64,000 nucleotides of DNA, from positions 74,196,949 to 74,260,948 of the forward strand of contig OZ020586.1 of the NCBI GenBank assembly GCA_963971535.1, in the 5' to 3' direction. The notes beneath the pieces were generated by a model. That model did no database searches. It was not told where the DNA came from and saw nothing but the letters and a program-made list of their open reading frames with translations. Shown one piece after another: positions 1 through 11,585 of the stretch (its first letter is position 1; each line of letters starts with the position of its first letter). Source of the stretch: Notolepis coatsorum (lineage: Eukaryota > Chordata > Actinopteri > Aulopiformes > Paralepididae). A program made the translations under genes and the position numbers.

Positions 1-157
1 ATATGTCCTGATGAATTGAAAATGGGGGACCCTGGTGGAAACAAGACGAAAGTCTTTCTCTGGTCTGCATCCCCTTAACAATTGTGTGTATTGAGCTGTA
101 CTGTATTGTACCCATTCTGCAATCTGTTAATAAAGTTTTCAATCAATCAATCAATCA
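1..157 (+). mobile_element. LINE-1st-family 3' tail (AATC-ended non-LTR retrotransposon)
   Basis: This is the 3' untranslated end of the same non-LTR family that forms the nested LINE at 3587-31625. It carries the family block GAAAATGGGGGACCCTG, then GTACCCATTCTGCAATCTG, then AATAAAG and a tail of AATC units at about 140-157. It has no coding sequence left and its 5' side is cut by the window edge. Identity rests on matching at least five other copies in the window. Confidence 0.8.
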
Positions 158-217
158 TGTATGTCCCTACTATGCCATACATGTCATGATGTCATATAAT
201 GTTGTGTATGTCATAAA

Positions 218-378
218 TGTCACTATGAATTGAAAATGGGGGACCCTGATGTAAACAAGACAAACGTCTTTCTCTGGTCTGCATCCCCTTAACAATTGTG
301 TATTGAGCTGTACTGTATTGTACCCATTCTGCAATCTGTTAAATAAAGTTTTCATTCGTCCTTCATTCATTCATTCAT
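218..378 (+). mobile_element. Second LINE 3' tail copy
   Basis: This is another 3' end of the AATC-tailed LINE family, again with the GGGGGACCCTGATG block and the AATAAAG signal. It ends in ATTC units at about 355-378 instead of AATC. It lies in the same orientation as the copy at 1-157, separated by about 60 bp of ATGTCAT-rich sequence, so this may be a local duplication. Confidence 0.7.
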
Positions 379-1440
379 ACATACCGGCACGCGCCCAGGA
401 GATCAAAAGCTAGTTTCCAGCAAAGTACGTGTTTCCCCTCTCATATCTCCGGAAATGACACTTATAGGTACTTTACTTAAAATATTGCACTTTGTTATGA
501 TTGTAATGTTTGTATACTATACTAATGTAATAAAAAGTAGAAGTATCTGTGTGTACATAATATTATGTTCCTTCACGACTAGGACTTGCAGCTTCTTCTT
601 CTAATGCATTTCCGGACGACTAGGGGCCTGTGGGGTTTACACCTTACATGTAAAGCCATCTCTTTATAGCGCCCTCTGCTGTTGGGGAGTTTAAAGAAAA
701 ATCACATTTAACCACTAGATGGCACTATAGGAGCAGACATAGACCAGTGAAGTCCGTACAGCATGTATTTAGGAAGGAAATGGAAATGTCAACGATTTCT
801 ACCTCACAAAATAAAAAATAAAAAAAGCAACCAAAACAATTAATGTATACAATAAGTGAACTCATTGCCATACTCGCGTCTATTATAATTTAAAGATATA
901 TATTTCACATACATTTGTTTAGTTTATGTTGTCTTTTTCTGTTGGTCGCTGGTTTTTGCTTGCTTTTTATGTGTTCTGGCTGTGTATGTTTTGAAATTTG
1001 AAATAAAGATTTGAAAAATGTATAAACATTTATTATTAATAATAATAAAATAACGTTTTTTTAAGTCCTTACAGCCATGCAACTATTGATGACTAAGTGT
1101 CAGCAAGCTATGTATTTTACCAATGTAAGAAGGATCATTTGATATTGTGTGCATTAGAAGTTATATTTTTTAAGGAAAGCTTTACAGTCAGTCTATGCCT
1201 CGTATCAGTCTGCAGTGCTTATGTTCTTATTATGAAGCTGTGCTTCTTGGGAAATCCCAACATAATCCCTCAATACACTGACATGTTCCAATCCAGTCCA
1301 TAAACCCATGAAATCCTACAACGTCGATGTCCCCATCCAAATGAATACACTGGGTTTTCTCTTGTCCTTCTTTAGTTTTACCACAGTGAGTTTCAAGAGG
1401 TACCCTCATGGATTATTCATGTCTGACATCTAAGTGGCTT
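379..1440. other. Unassigned sequence
   Basis: I see no convincing exon, RNA gene or repeat boundary here. AATAAAG at about 1002 and a run of ATAATA at 1035 suggest an old retrotransposon end, but no family could be recognised. The short open frames are not supported. Confidence 0.4.
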
Positions 1441-2027
1441 GGTAGCCAGCTGCCTCCCCCCTGTCCACTTCAACTCCACTTGTAGCGTCGCTCGCAAGCT
1501 TGGCACAAAAAAAGTCTAATCTCATCTGTGATGAGCCTCTCCAGGCATACATATTTTATACTCAATTTAAACCTAACCGTTACCTACTGCTTTCACTGTC
1601 TACAACTGCCCTACACTGTAAACATAGTCATTATAATAATCACAACTACCTACCTCACACTATACTCTACCCTGTATGATATAATGTATAATAGTGCTGT
1701 ATATACATTTATATATCTATATTTATTGCATATATATATACTATCTGTCTTACTAGTTACGCTGCTGGCCAGTATCATAGTGTCTTTATACCTGTATCAT
1801 GTACATGTTAATACTAAAATTCTGTACATACATCTGATTAGCACTAAACTCAGTAGTACTCATTTATATATTGTATACCCAGTTTAATCACCTGTACATT
1901 GTATATTATTATTGTACTTTACTGTTACATTTGCACTCTGGTCGGATGCCAAACTTATCTTCGTTGTACTGTACTTGTGCTGTATAATGATGACAATACA
2001 TTTGAATCTAATCTAATCTAATTTGAA
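1441..2027 (+). mobile_element. Probable non-LTR retrotransposon 3' end (ATCTA tail)
   Basis: The stretch ends in a block running from TTGCACTCTGG, through a TTCGTTGTACTG motif, to TGACAATACATTTGAATC and repeated ATCTA units at about 2005-2027. This arrangement is typical of 3' UTRs of fish L2/Rex-type LINEs. That is recalled family knowledge, not a search result. The AT-rich part upstream holds an open frame of 119 codons rich in Y, L, I and T, which looks like low-complexity chance coding. Confidence 0.45.
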
Positions 2028-2326
2028 TACACCACTGTCCTGTGCTGCTGTCTTAATTCACCCAAAAACGTTCACACGCAGCTCTGACATTAAAGGACTA
2101 CTCCACCCATTTCAGAAAACCATTTCAGTCCAGGCAGAAAGGAACACCAACATTATTTATATATTTTTATATTATTATATAATTTTAACACACTAACTAC
2201 AATTTAAGTGGTTTCAAGGAACATGCGCAATATTTATGGCCAATGCACTTCTCCAGAGTCCCACAAGAAGATAGACCCATTTCCTTTCCTCTGTGTGTTC
2301 AGTAGAAACCTATCTGGGTGCAATCT

Positions 2327-3052
2327 TTCACCCCCACTCTCACCCCCACTCTCACCCCCAGCTCTCACCCCCAGCTCTCACCCCCAGCTCTCACTCCCAG
2401 CTCTCACCCCCAGCTCTCACCCCTAGCTCTCACCACCAGCTCTCACCACCAGCTCTCACTCCCAGCTCTCACCCCTAGCTCTCACCACCAGCTCTCACTC
2501 CCAGCTCTCACCCCCAGCTCTGACCCCCACTCTGACCCCCAGCTCTCACCCCTATCTCTCACCCCCACTCTCACCCCCAGCTCTCACCCCTAGCTCTCAC
2601 CCCCATCTCTCACCCCCACTCTCACCCCTAAGTCTCACCCCCACTCTCACCCCCAGCTCTCACCCCTAGCTTTCACCCCCAGCTCTCACCCCCACTCTCA
2701 CCCCTAAGTCTCACCCCCACTCTCACCCCTAGCTCTCACCCCTAGCTCTCACCCCTATCTCTCACCCCCACTCTCACCCCTATCTCTCACCCCCACTCTC
2801 ACCCCCACTCTCACCCCCATCTCTCACCCCTATCTCTCACCCCCACTCTCACCCCTAGCTCTCACCCCCAGCTCTCACCCCTATCTCTCACCCCCACTCT
2901 CACCCCTAGCTCTCACCCCCAGCTCTCACCCCCACTCTCACCCCCACTCTCACCCCTAGCTCTCACCCCTAGCTCTCACCCCCATCTCTCACCCCCACTC
3001 TCACCCCTAAGTCTCACCCCCACTCTCACCCCTAGGTCTCACCCCCAGCTCT
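2327..3052. repeat. Minisatellite, CTCTCACCCC units
   Basis: This is about 725 bp of tandem 10-14-bp variants of CTCTCACCCC followed by CA, CAG, TAG or TAT. The length variants are interspersed, with local higher-order groups such as CCCCTAAGTCTCA. Open frames across it (Pro/Ser/His/Leu repeats) come from the repeat itself and are not genes. The flanks at 2290 and 3055 are unique. Confidence 0.9.
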
Positions 3053-3370
3053 CACCTGCAGCTCATTGGCCACAGTTGTCACCAAGAATCACCTGTTATT
3101 TGATTACCCATTGTTTGCCAACCAATAATATGTCTGCTATGGACCACTATGGATTCCTCTTCTCCTGTGCATATTCATAGCTTTAAATGGTGTATCCAAA
3201 AGACTTAGCTGTCCCTGGACACCGCTGTCCCCGGAAGTGTCCATATTCAAGCTGTCACACAGTCTTCCTCCAGTGACTGGAGTCCAGTCACAAGCTGCTC
3301 TGTTCACAGCAGCCGCTAGATGATGAATGTATATCTTATGTCATTATCCCTTTGTGCTTGGATGCTAGAG

Positions 3371-3374
<4 letters not shown>
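3053..3374. other. Unique sequence between tandem repeats
   Basis: This is non-repetitive flank of the minisatellite. I see no open frame, RNA or transposon end in it. Confidence 0.4.

Positions 3375-3409
<35 letters not shown>
3375..3409. repeat. (GT)n microsatellite
   Basis: It is an uninterrupted GT run of about 16 units followed by TGGGGATTAGGG. Confidence 0.95.
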
Positions 3410-4062
3410 GGGGATTAGGGTTCAATTATGTCATTCGGGGTTATCAAGTGGACACTTTGATATGGAACAAACTCCACTCAACACCTAAGATCAGCTGTCA
3501 ATACAAGTAAATACAACTGAAGAAACTGTTGGAATTGGCTTTCAAGTAGCTAGTGTTTGTTTTGTCATGCATTATGTGTTGTTGTTGATTGATTGATTGA
3601 AAACTTTATTAACAGATTGCAGAATGGGTACAATACAGCAGGGGTTCTCAACCTTTCTGCTGCCAAGGCACCCCTGTGTTCAATAAAATATTCCAGGGCA
3701 CCCCTATATATGATAAAGACTTTTCCGGTCCTGTCTTTTTTGCTACAATGATGACAAAAGTGCTTGCTTTCAAAATAATGTTTATTTAAGAAACCGGGAA
3801 ACACATTTGTGTGTATATGCAGGCTATATAATGCATTATTAACAGGTCCCTATTCCCCGTACCTGGCTAACTGAGTTAGCTGGATAATTTTCAGCATAGC
3901 TTGACTTAAGCCAGACATTTCCGTTCCCCGACGTCGGATTTTCTAAGTCGCTATGGCAACAGATCGAAAAGTTTGAACCTGCTCCAGAGCAGGTTTAGTT
4001 GAGTTAGCTGGATATAAGCTGGCCACTCCCTCGGAACAAAATGGCAGCTCCCTTCCTCAGAG

Positions 4063-4469
4063 ATTGATTGATTGATTGGAAATTTACAGATTGCAGAATG
4101 GGGTACAATACAGTACGGCTCAATACACACAATTGTTAAGGGGATGCAGACCCAGAGAAAGACTTTCGTCTTGTTTACATCAGGGTCCCCCATTTTCAAT
4201 TCATAATGACATTTATGACATACATGACATACAGATATACAGATATATCATGACATTTATGACATACATGACATACAGATATACAGTACTGTTACATTTG
4301 TGACATACAAGATATGCAAATATACAGTACTGTTAAACAGAGATCCTAACAGAAAATATATATACGAGGGGGAGGAAACTGTACATTGGGAGGGGGTGGG
4401 TGGGAGGGGGTGTTTGGACATTTACGGGGGCCAGTTTCGAATTGCAGCCTCCCGTAGGTGCTCTTTGAT
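4063..4469 (-). mobile_element. LINE 3' fragment inside copy A
   Basis: It starts with (ATTG)n and carries the family blocks in reverse (CAGATTGCAGAATGGGGTAC, GGGTCCCCCATTTTC), ending in the last codons of the LINE frame near CCAGTTTCGAATTGCAG. Copy B lacks it at the corresponding place, so it inserted after the two copies separated. Confidence 0.8.
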
Positions 4470-5429
4470 CCCATTATACCATTCTGAATAATATTTTCGC
4501 GAGATGATTTCCAGAATGTATTGATTTCATAGAATGTGTGAAATAGGCCTATAATTAAAAACAATTAAAATACATTAAACTGGTAAAATAAATGCTTTTG
4601 AAATGTAAAATAATAGACCTAAAATTCTGATAATAAATCATATTCAGCCTATGGATTTCCTATACTGCACGACACCTGTTTGAGCTGCGGGATGAGGCGC
4701 GCGTGTTTCTGATGGAGAATGCGTCCCAGATCGCTGCCCACCTCCGTTGCCGACTAGATATCAATTGAGGGGGAATACGCACAGCTATACCTACCTATTC
4801 GAAAAAAACATTATCTGCACTGACTTATATAAAAAATAAGTACAGATCACGTCTGAATGAATGTGGAGGATGATCTCCGAGGCGCTGTCTCCAAAATGAA
4901 ACCCAGACTATGCCCATCCATCTCATTAGGTGAGTTGAACATTATAGCCTTCTAAATGAAACACGCTATATGTATTCATTTTATGGTTGTTTGATTATTG
5001 TGTTATTTTGTGTAGTTATTGTACGTGTTAAAAGCCTCCAATGCATATGTGTGCGTGTGAACGTTTGCATGTTTCAACCACCTCTATATAATAGTGGGGG
5101 TCGCGGCTCTCTGACACCGTTATTTCGGGGGTCGCGGCCTGAAAACTTTAGGAACGATGTATTTATTATATTACATGATACCTAAGCGCATACAGTACAG
5201 ATATCCTCATAAGTATCTATTAATTCGTATCAATTAGATACTCTTTATCTTTTTGTATACTTATTCTGAAAGAGTTGAAATAATTATTTTCGCTAGCAAG
5301 ATCTCATTCGATTATTCATTCCATTAAGCCTATTGCCAGCAGTTACATTTAAATAAATATAATCTGATTGATTGGGGTAATGAGGGACTTAAAATGTGCC
5401 TATAGATTATGCATTTAACTTGTCGGCGA

Positions 5430-5503
5430 GGCTATTGAGCCGTACTGTATTGTACCCATTCTGCAATCTTGTTAATAAAGTTTTAAATCAATCAATCAAT
5501 CAA
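5430..5503 (+). mobile_element. Short LINE 3' tail shared by copies A and B
   Basis: This is a 74-bp piece of the AATC-tailed LINE 3' end, with AATAAAG and four AATC units. The same fragment occupies the equivalent position in copy B (20655-20721, opposite strand), so it was already part of the mobile unit before copies A and B dispersed. Confidence 0.75.
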
Positions 5504-5969
5504 TGCCGTTAGAAAATCAGGATTTCTGCGATCGACACCTGCTGTCTTTTCAACTGAAGCGGCCGCGCGCACTTATCCTGGGTATCAAGTCTGGTTCGAA
5601 TGAACGAGACTGAATCAGCGTTCGAGGAACAGGGAAATCCCGGATTCAACCATCGGGTTAGTTGAATCTGGATAATGGGACTTTTGATCGACTTAGTTGA
5701 ACCAGGTACGGGGAATAGGGCTAAATGGCTTAGTACTGTTGACATTACACTGCTTGTAGTAGTAAATCAAATAGCATATTTCTTTAAATAAAATTACAGA
5801 AAATTATCACTAAAGTGCTATCTGTTGCAGCTGCAATCTTTTCCATAAAAATAGCATATTTGGATAAGTGTGACCATTTCACAGAAAAGGATCACCAAGT
5901 TACCATTTCTCAAAAAATATAAATAAATACAGAAAATAAGCACTCGTTCACTCAGTGGACATTTCTAGC

Positions 5970-6281
5970 TCAATGCGAGGTCTGCTGCTGCTGGCTAATA
6001 ATACGGTCAATACGTGGGGAGATCTTTGACAAGGCAACACGCATGTCATCCTCAAGGCTCAACTTGGCCCTATATTTTGTTTTCAGAGCTGTCATGGATG
6101 AAAAGCCAGCTTCACACAGATATGTGGTGCTGAATGGTATCAACACCTTAACTGCTGCATCATGAGATACTTGGTACTCAGCACCACACTCTGAAACGAG
6201 CTCTCCAGGTGGTATCAGATGAGATTTCAATGAGTTCTTCCAAGAGTTTGGATGGAGATGTGTCAGGAAGCTTTGTCTCAA
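5970..6281 (-). pseudogene. hAT transposase C-terminal fragment
   Basis: A 103-codon open frame encodes the C-terminal dimerisation segment of a Charlie/ZBED-type hAT transposase. The diagnostic stretch is TYLCEAGFSSMTALKTKYR followed by LSLEDDMRVALS, near residues 54-86. hAT transposases normally exceed 500 residues, and the N-terminal zinc finger and catalytic core are missing, so this is a remnant. It ends in a glutamine run before the stop. It lies inside the hAT element 3639-6539 and has that element's expected orientation, which supports the classification. It is not expected to be functional. Confidence 0.85.
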
Positions 6282-7031
6282 TGTTGTCTGTAAAGTTTAT
6301 TTTTATCCAGAGTAACTTGGTGATCCTTTTCTGTGTTTTATTAAATAATGATTTTCAGATATGGTATTTTCATGGAAAACAGTGCAGCTGCAACAGATAG
6401 CACTTTAGTGATAATTTTCTGTAATCCAAAAAGAATAAAAAAATAAAAAAAAAAATAAAAAGAATTTAAATCTCAAGGCACCCCTGGCAGCTCTCTGAGG
6501 CACCCCAGGGTGCCGCGGCACCCCTGTTGAGAACCGCTGCAATACAGTACAGCTCAATACACACAATTGTTAAGGGGATGCAGACCAGAGAAAGACTTTC
6601 GTCTTGTTTACATCAGGGTCCCCCATTTTCAATTCATCAGGACATATATGACATACATGACATACAGAGACAGTACTGCTACATCTATACATTTATGACA
6701 TACCAGATTTGCAAATACACTACTGTTTGTGATACAAAAAGAGTCCAGAAAAGGGAGTATATACATTTGACGTAAAAACCGTACATTGGAGGAGGTTGGG
6801 TGGGGGGGGGGGGGGGGGGTTGGGTAGGAGGGGTTGGGGGGGGGAAACACTGTACAACTGTACAAGCAAAACTGTACATTGGAATATTGACAACCATACT
6901 AGGTAATTTACTGTACATTGGAGGGGGTGGGGGGGGGAACACTGTACAAACAAGCAAAACTGTACATTGGAATATTGACAAAACCATACTAGGTAAATTA
7001 CTGTACATTAGAGGGGGTTGGGTTAGGACAT

Positions 7032-7617
7032 TTACAGGGGCCAGTTTCGAATTGCAGTCTCCCGTAGGTGTTCTTTGAGAGTGGTTTTGAAAGTGGGTAG
7101 TGATTCACATTCCTTTACAGCTTTGGGTAGGGCGTTCCACATTGATGTGGCATAATTGCGAAACGTGTTTAGTCCCTTGTTTGAGCCGAATCTGGGTTTG
7201 ACATGATTTGTGGAGCTCCCTCTGGTGTTGTGATCGTGGTATTCACTGACCTTTGGGAAGTATTTTGACATGTACATGGGTACCTTGGTCGTGTAGTGTA
7301 TCTTGTAGACCAGGCCTTTTGCAAGTTGCTGTCTACTCTAAGCCATCCTAGGTTGTCAAAGTGGGCAGGGGTGAGGTGGGTTCTAGGAGTAAGGTCAAGC
7401 AGTAGTCTGACCAGTTTGTTTTGAGATGTTTGTAATTTTGTTTTTAGCGCCTTTGAGATGCTTTGGTACCATGAGGTGCAAGCATAGTCGTAGTACCCTT
7501 GAATGAGTGCTCCTGCCAGAGTCTTCAGGGTATTCTTGTTTACCAGAGAGGAGATCCGGTACAAGAATCGAGTTCGTTGGTTGACTTTTTTTTATTACAT
7601 TGGATGCCATTTTGTCA
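7032..7617 (-). pseudogene. LINE RT C-terminal coding remnant
   Basis: The minus strand encodes the thumb and C-terminal region of the LINE polyprotein. Recognisable pieces are GALIQGYYDYACTSWYQS, LVRLLLDLTPRTHL, LGWLRVDSNLQKA, HDHNTRGSSTNHVKP and FRNYATSMWNALPKAVKE. The reading frame is broken at least once, with overlapping frames at 7169-7564 and 7032-7277. The coding sequence continues upstream at 20187, on the far side of the 12.6-kb LTR element, confirming the interruption. The H-NTRG and MWNALP motifs are characteristic of the C-terminal domain in Jockey/CR1/L2-type elements. Confidence 0.8.
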
Positions 7618-9409
7618 TGTCGTATATTTCTAAATGAAAACATGAATAAATGCAAGTGAAATGTACAAGGAAAATGATTAGAAAGACAAATGCTGATTGA
7701 TAGAAGGGCCATTTAGAGTACACCATGTGAAGTTATTTCTGAGACCCTAGGCTTGAGAGGGTAGAGGCAGGTTGACTCCCCAGAAACAGATGGCTGACCT
7801 TAAGACAATAAAACTGACCCCTCAAGACTATATTGAGGTAATCAGGAAAGGAGTTGGTATTTTAGTGTACTGGCCACTGTGAGAAACCCTCCCCCTGTCA
7901 AATGGCTCCGCAAGGCCACAGAGGTCACTAAACCAAATAGCCTTGTATACGTCAAACAGGAGACCATTTGGCATTCTCCCCCACCTAGATTTGAGATAGA
8001 GATTGAGAAAAAACCCCATTCCCAACAGCACATTCTAAAGGGAAGTGGTGACAGCTGGCACACAAGAGATAGTAGAAAAACCGTTGACCCTGTCTAAACC
8101 TCCCCCGGGCCAACAAACACATTCTGCAAGCACAAGCAGGAGGATGTGGCAGAAAAGGACACCAGTCACCCATTAACTATAGACTAAGTAACAAGTTAAC
8201 CAGGAGTAAGACAGAGGTAGTAAATAAGGTTAAAGAAAAGGTTACTACTAAGAGAACAGACAAACCATCAGCAGGATGGAAACATTTAATAAGGCAATTT
8301 CATAAGTTACATGTAGGCATAACTCTTAGAACAATTAGAATAACTTAGTCACAATAAAGAATAAAAACTCTTAAATACTAGAAGGTAAAACTATACAAAT
8401 ATTGGTCATCAGGAAATAAAGTGTTCTATTAAAGGACGAAAAAAGGTTTGTTGTCAGGACACAGAGTAGCCTGTTTCTTATTTAGACTGTGTAAAACATT
8501 GTGTCACAAGAACAGTACGACGTGTCACTCATTAAAGGACCCCCTAATAAGGTAATGGCTAAACTGCTAAAACGGGCAGACAGATTCTATGGTGAAACGT
8601 TGTGTCAGCATACGAGGCTGACGTGTCATCGAGCGAGGAGATCCGTTAGCCAATGAGAAGACCGCTAGAGTCTTTGAGACGTAACAGTACGTTTCAGAGA
8701 CTCGACCACGGGGGGCTGGGTCTTTTCTCCTATATAAGACAGGCATGAAATAGGAGACGGAAAGAAGCGCAGACACACCAGAAAGGACCTGGAGAGACAC
8801 GCCACACACACAGGGGACAGGCCCTGGGAGGCAGAGCCACACAGAACTCGAGAGCCGAGCAAGACACTCAGAGGAGACGGAGAAGGATCCCTGGAGAGCC
8901 GAGCCTGAGACACAGCGAGAAGGCTACTGAAGAGCCGATGACACAGAGAGCCATTTGAGACCAGATGACCGAGCCGAGGTTCATAGCAGACTCCGCCGAT
9001 ACGAAATCGAGCGCTCCCTGCCTGATCGGCGAGGAGACCAGGTTGCCTTGACAACCAGACCACGGACCACGAGAGAGAACGCGTGTTGGCCTGGAAACCA
9101 AGACAACAACCAGAGAACCGCACCGGAAGAAGAAAACTGCCACATGAAACAACAGCCACATGAAAGAGACGATTCGATTGAATGAAAGAGACAATTAGAT
9201 TGAACCAAAGAGACGATGTACTTGTTGATTCCTAAGCTGTGGTATTAATAAACACCGCAGTTGTATTTTGACCACTTTGTCAGCAGTCTCTCCTTACTTG
9301 AACCGAACATCTGAGAACTACCTAACCAATGCAGGAGAAGGGTGATATAGAAAACTATACGATCAATGAACTTAGATAGAGATAAATGAAGAACAAAAAG
9401 AATACTTCA
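7618..9409 (+). repeat. 5' LTR of the gag-only element
   Basis: It starts TGTCGTATATTTC and ends ATACTTCA. It contains a TATA box (TATATAAG, 8731-8738) and a polyadenylation hexamer AATAAA (9247-9252), the expected U3-R-U5 order. It is almost identical to 18395-20186. The open frames found in both copies, on both strands, are duplicated only because the LTR is, and have no recognisable product. Confidence 0.93.
8731..8738 (+). promoter_or_regulatory. LTR TATA box
   Basis: TATATAAG is preceded by a GC-rich stretch and followed about 30 bp later by a purine-rich region, as expected for a retroelement RNA polymerase II promoter. The same box is at 19508 in the 3' LTR. Confidence 0.7.
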
Positions 9410-9410
9410 A

Positions 9411-9428
9411 TTGGTGCGGTGACCCGTG
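9411..9428 (+). promoter_or_regulatory. Primer binding site, tRNA-His-like
   Basis: Immediately after the 5' LTR the sequence is TTGGTGCGGTGACCCGTG. The TGG start fits the complement of a tRNA CCA end. The rest resembles the complement of vertebrate tRNA-His (TGGTGCCGTGACTCGG) with mismatches at a few positions. The match is recalled rather than computed, so the tRNA identity is tentative. Confidence 0.5.
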
Positions 9429-9861
9429 CTGCATTCGACCAGAACCGGTTGACAACGACGGCGGCCACTTCTCAAGGACACAGAGGGGTTCTCTCCCCCT
9501 CATCGATGCTCTCTACGACTGAGGACTGAGGATCGTCACCATTTCGACCGTGACCAGTGGGGATAGGTAAGTAGTATTAATGGCGATTAAAATTGGTAAT
9601 GGTCGAAGCAGTCTCACAAGTTGGGGTTGCTATTACTTGGTTAGGAATGAGTTGTAAATGGACCAGGATAAAGTTGGTGTTGGAGGGGATCGGGATCCAG
9701 GTTTCACAACCTGGCTCTGGTCTCAGCCACACACCGGCGCTGCATTTAGGAAGCGTAGGGGTTAGGGGATGTTCAGTTAGGATGCCTATAGTTGGTACAA
9801 GGCCAAGTGAGGAGAGGAAATAGATGTCTATATTTAGTTAGCTTAGGAGGATAGGCTAGGG

Positions 9862-11447
9862 CAGGGGTGGCCAACCAGTCAGAGACTAAGAGCCACAAAA
9901 AAATGACTGTGGTACCACAAAGAGCCACACCATATACTAGCGTTTCTCAACCTTTTTTTTCAGTCACGACACCCTTCATGTGTTTATAGGTCTCACCCTC
10001 TGGCCTCTGAAGTTGCTAATGTCTTTTTTATTTGGGCCTCACAGGGTTAAAAGTACCCTGTGAGACCCACGGTTGCAAAATTACAAAATCACTTTTAGCC
10101 ATTTAAAAAAATAATGTTTATTTAAAAAATGTTAAAGGGGAACTATTTTACTATTTCTTTCACCATTTGGGCACTTTTACACAATTCCTGTGAGTCTATG
10201 GAACACCTAGGTTTTTTTCAAAAAAAATGCATTGTTTTGTATTTCTAATCAAGTACTAAAAACCGCATTTTTCTACCTCAAGATCTTAAGCCGTTTTGAG
10301 GCTGGGCTCCAACCACTGTGTGGCCTGGTGCCAACTGCCACATCAACTGCCACATTATTATGCAGCTGAGAAATCTCTGACATCACAGATATGCACATTT
10401 TCAGATGACTCAGTTCAGTGAGGGTGAATATTGTGAGAGGAGAATTGGAAGAATTCGCCAATATGAGAATTAGAGACATATATCCTATTAATATAAGTCC
10501 ACATAGCTAAGAAACAATGGTAAACACTGAAAAAAGCCATTTATAAGATAGTTCCCCTTTAAGCACATGTATAGTCAATTGGTCCTGTTGTTCAGCCTCA
10601 CAATGCTATTTGATAGTAAATGTGTTTATATGTCCCACCCTCTGGCCTCTGAAGTTGCTAATTTCTTTTTAATTTGGGCCTCACAGGGTTAACCTCTTAA
10701 GCCCGAGATATACAGTAAAAGTGTATATTTTCAGCATTATGTTTGTTTACCAATTATTTTAACTGTTATTAGTGAAATATAAGATTATAGAAATCTCAGG
10801 GCATTGAGTCGGAAACCGGCGCATATTGACAGGAGGAAGTGGCACAGCCAAAAGTGAGTGTAGTCTTTTGAAGGAAGAGACTCAGGGCTTTCAAATTTCG
10901 AAAAACTACCCTACCCAGCTCACACCAGCCCCTGTCAATCATCTGACTTCTGGATTTACTTTTTAATTTCTCTTATTTTTTGGGATTATCTCCCACAAAC
11001 CTGAACGTTATTGCCATAAAACAGAACGCAGTTAGTTTCTCTACCTTTCTGTGAACGTCTTGCAAAAAACGGTGTTGCAATATGATGAAGAATGGTGGAG
11101 AAATTTACATTATAAAAAAGATGGCAGAATTCAGTACTGTATCTACAAAACCTTCTGTTTAATCATCTTCCCTTTATTCATTTGCTTAGATTTTTCAGGT
11201 CTGGTCAATTTTAGCATGGTGTTATTTACAGTCAAAGATAATTTTTTTTTTAAATAGAATTGATATTCTCCTTTGGTTCATTACAATTTACTCAAGCCTA
11301 GTAACAGACACACTATTTCTGACACTGATCCATATAATGTCCCTACATGTAGATTCAGATACCAAGAACATGCAAATGGACCATTTAAAAAAAAATTGTA
11401 AATGTTTATTCTACGTCCTTATGGAATGAGTGACATAAAAAAAAAAA

Positions 11448-11485
<38 letters not shown>

Positions 11486-11585
11486 ATTTTTTTTTTTTTT
11501 TTATTTTTTTTTATGGATGGAAGAGCCGCACATTGACGGGCAAAGAGCCGCATGCGGCTCGCGAGCCGCGGGTTGGCCACCCCTG
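9862..11585 (+). mobile_element. hAT element in the LTR-element leader
   Basis: The ends are CAGGGGTGGCCAACC on the left and GGTTGGCCACCCCTG on the right, with 8-bp duplications GGCTAGGG at 9854-9861 and 11586-11593. No transposase frame remains. It is related to the copy at 44062-45280 in inverse orientation. It contains a TTAA-type MITE at 10136-10558 that the other copy lacks. Confidence 0.9.
10136..10558. mobile_element. TTAA-flanked MITE, copy 1
   Basis: The inverted ends AGGGGAACTAT are flanked by TTAA on both sides (10132-10135 and 10559-10562). The related hAT copy at 44062-45280 shows the unfilled single TTAA at 44997-45000, which proves the insertion boundaries. A second copy is at 51889-52317. 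TTAA duplication is typical of piggyBac or Kolobok-type elements. Confidence 0.85.

Larger units (their letters stand above)
3848..5720. mobile_element. CCCTATTCCCCG-ended DNA transposon, copy A
   Basis: The inverted ends are CCCTATTCCCCGTACCTGG at both sides (right end as reverse complement). The interior matches copy B (20438-31022) in inverted order, including the terminal CTAACTGAGTTAGC region and the CGCGGCCGCTTCAGTTG region. No transposase frame is seen. A 5-bp target duplication is not evident here (CAGGT versus CTAAA), unlike copy B. It holds a LINE 3' fragment at 4063-4469 and a shorter one at 5430-5503. Confidence 0.75.
3639..6539 (-). mobile_element. hAT element (Charlie-like) in the LINE 3' UTR
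   Basis: The ends are CAGGGGTTCTCAACC on the left and, inverted, CAGCGGTTCTCAACA on the right. Both sides carry the 8-bp duplication CAATACAG (3631-3638 and 6540-6547). The LINE sequence is continuous when the element is ignored. The arms contain repeated GGCACCCCTG blocks. A transposase C-terminal fragment lies on the minus strand at 5970-6281, and an unrelated element sits inside at 3848-5720. Confidence 0.88.

Noticed and set aside
2208-2593. Three Pro/Ser/His-rich open frames
   Set aside because: They are frame shadows of the CTCTCACCCC minisatellite.
8665-9208. 164-, 108- and 76-codon frames, repeated identically at 19442-19985
   Set aside because: They recur only because the LTR is duplicated. 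Frames overlap on both strands and match no product I know.
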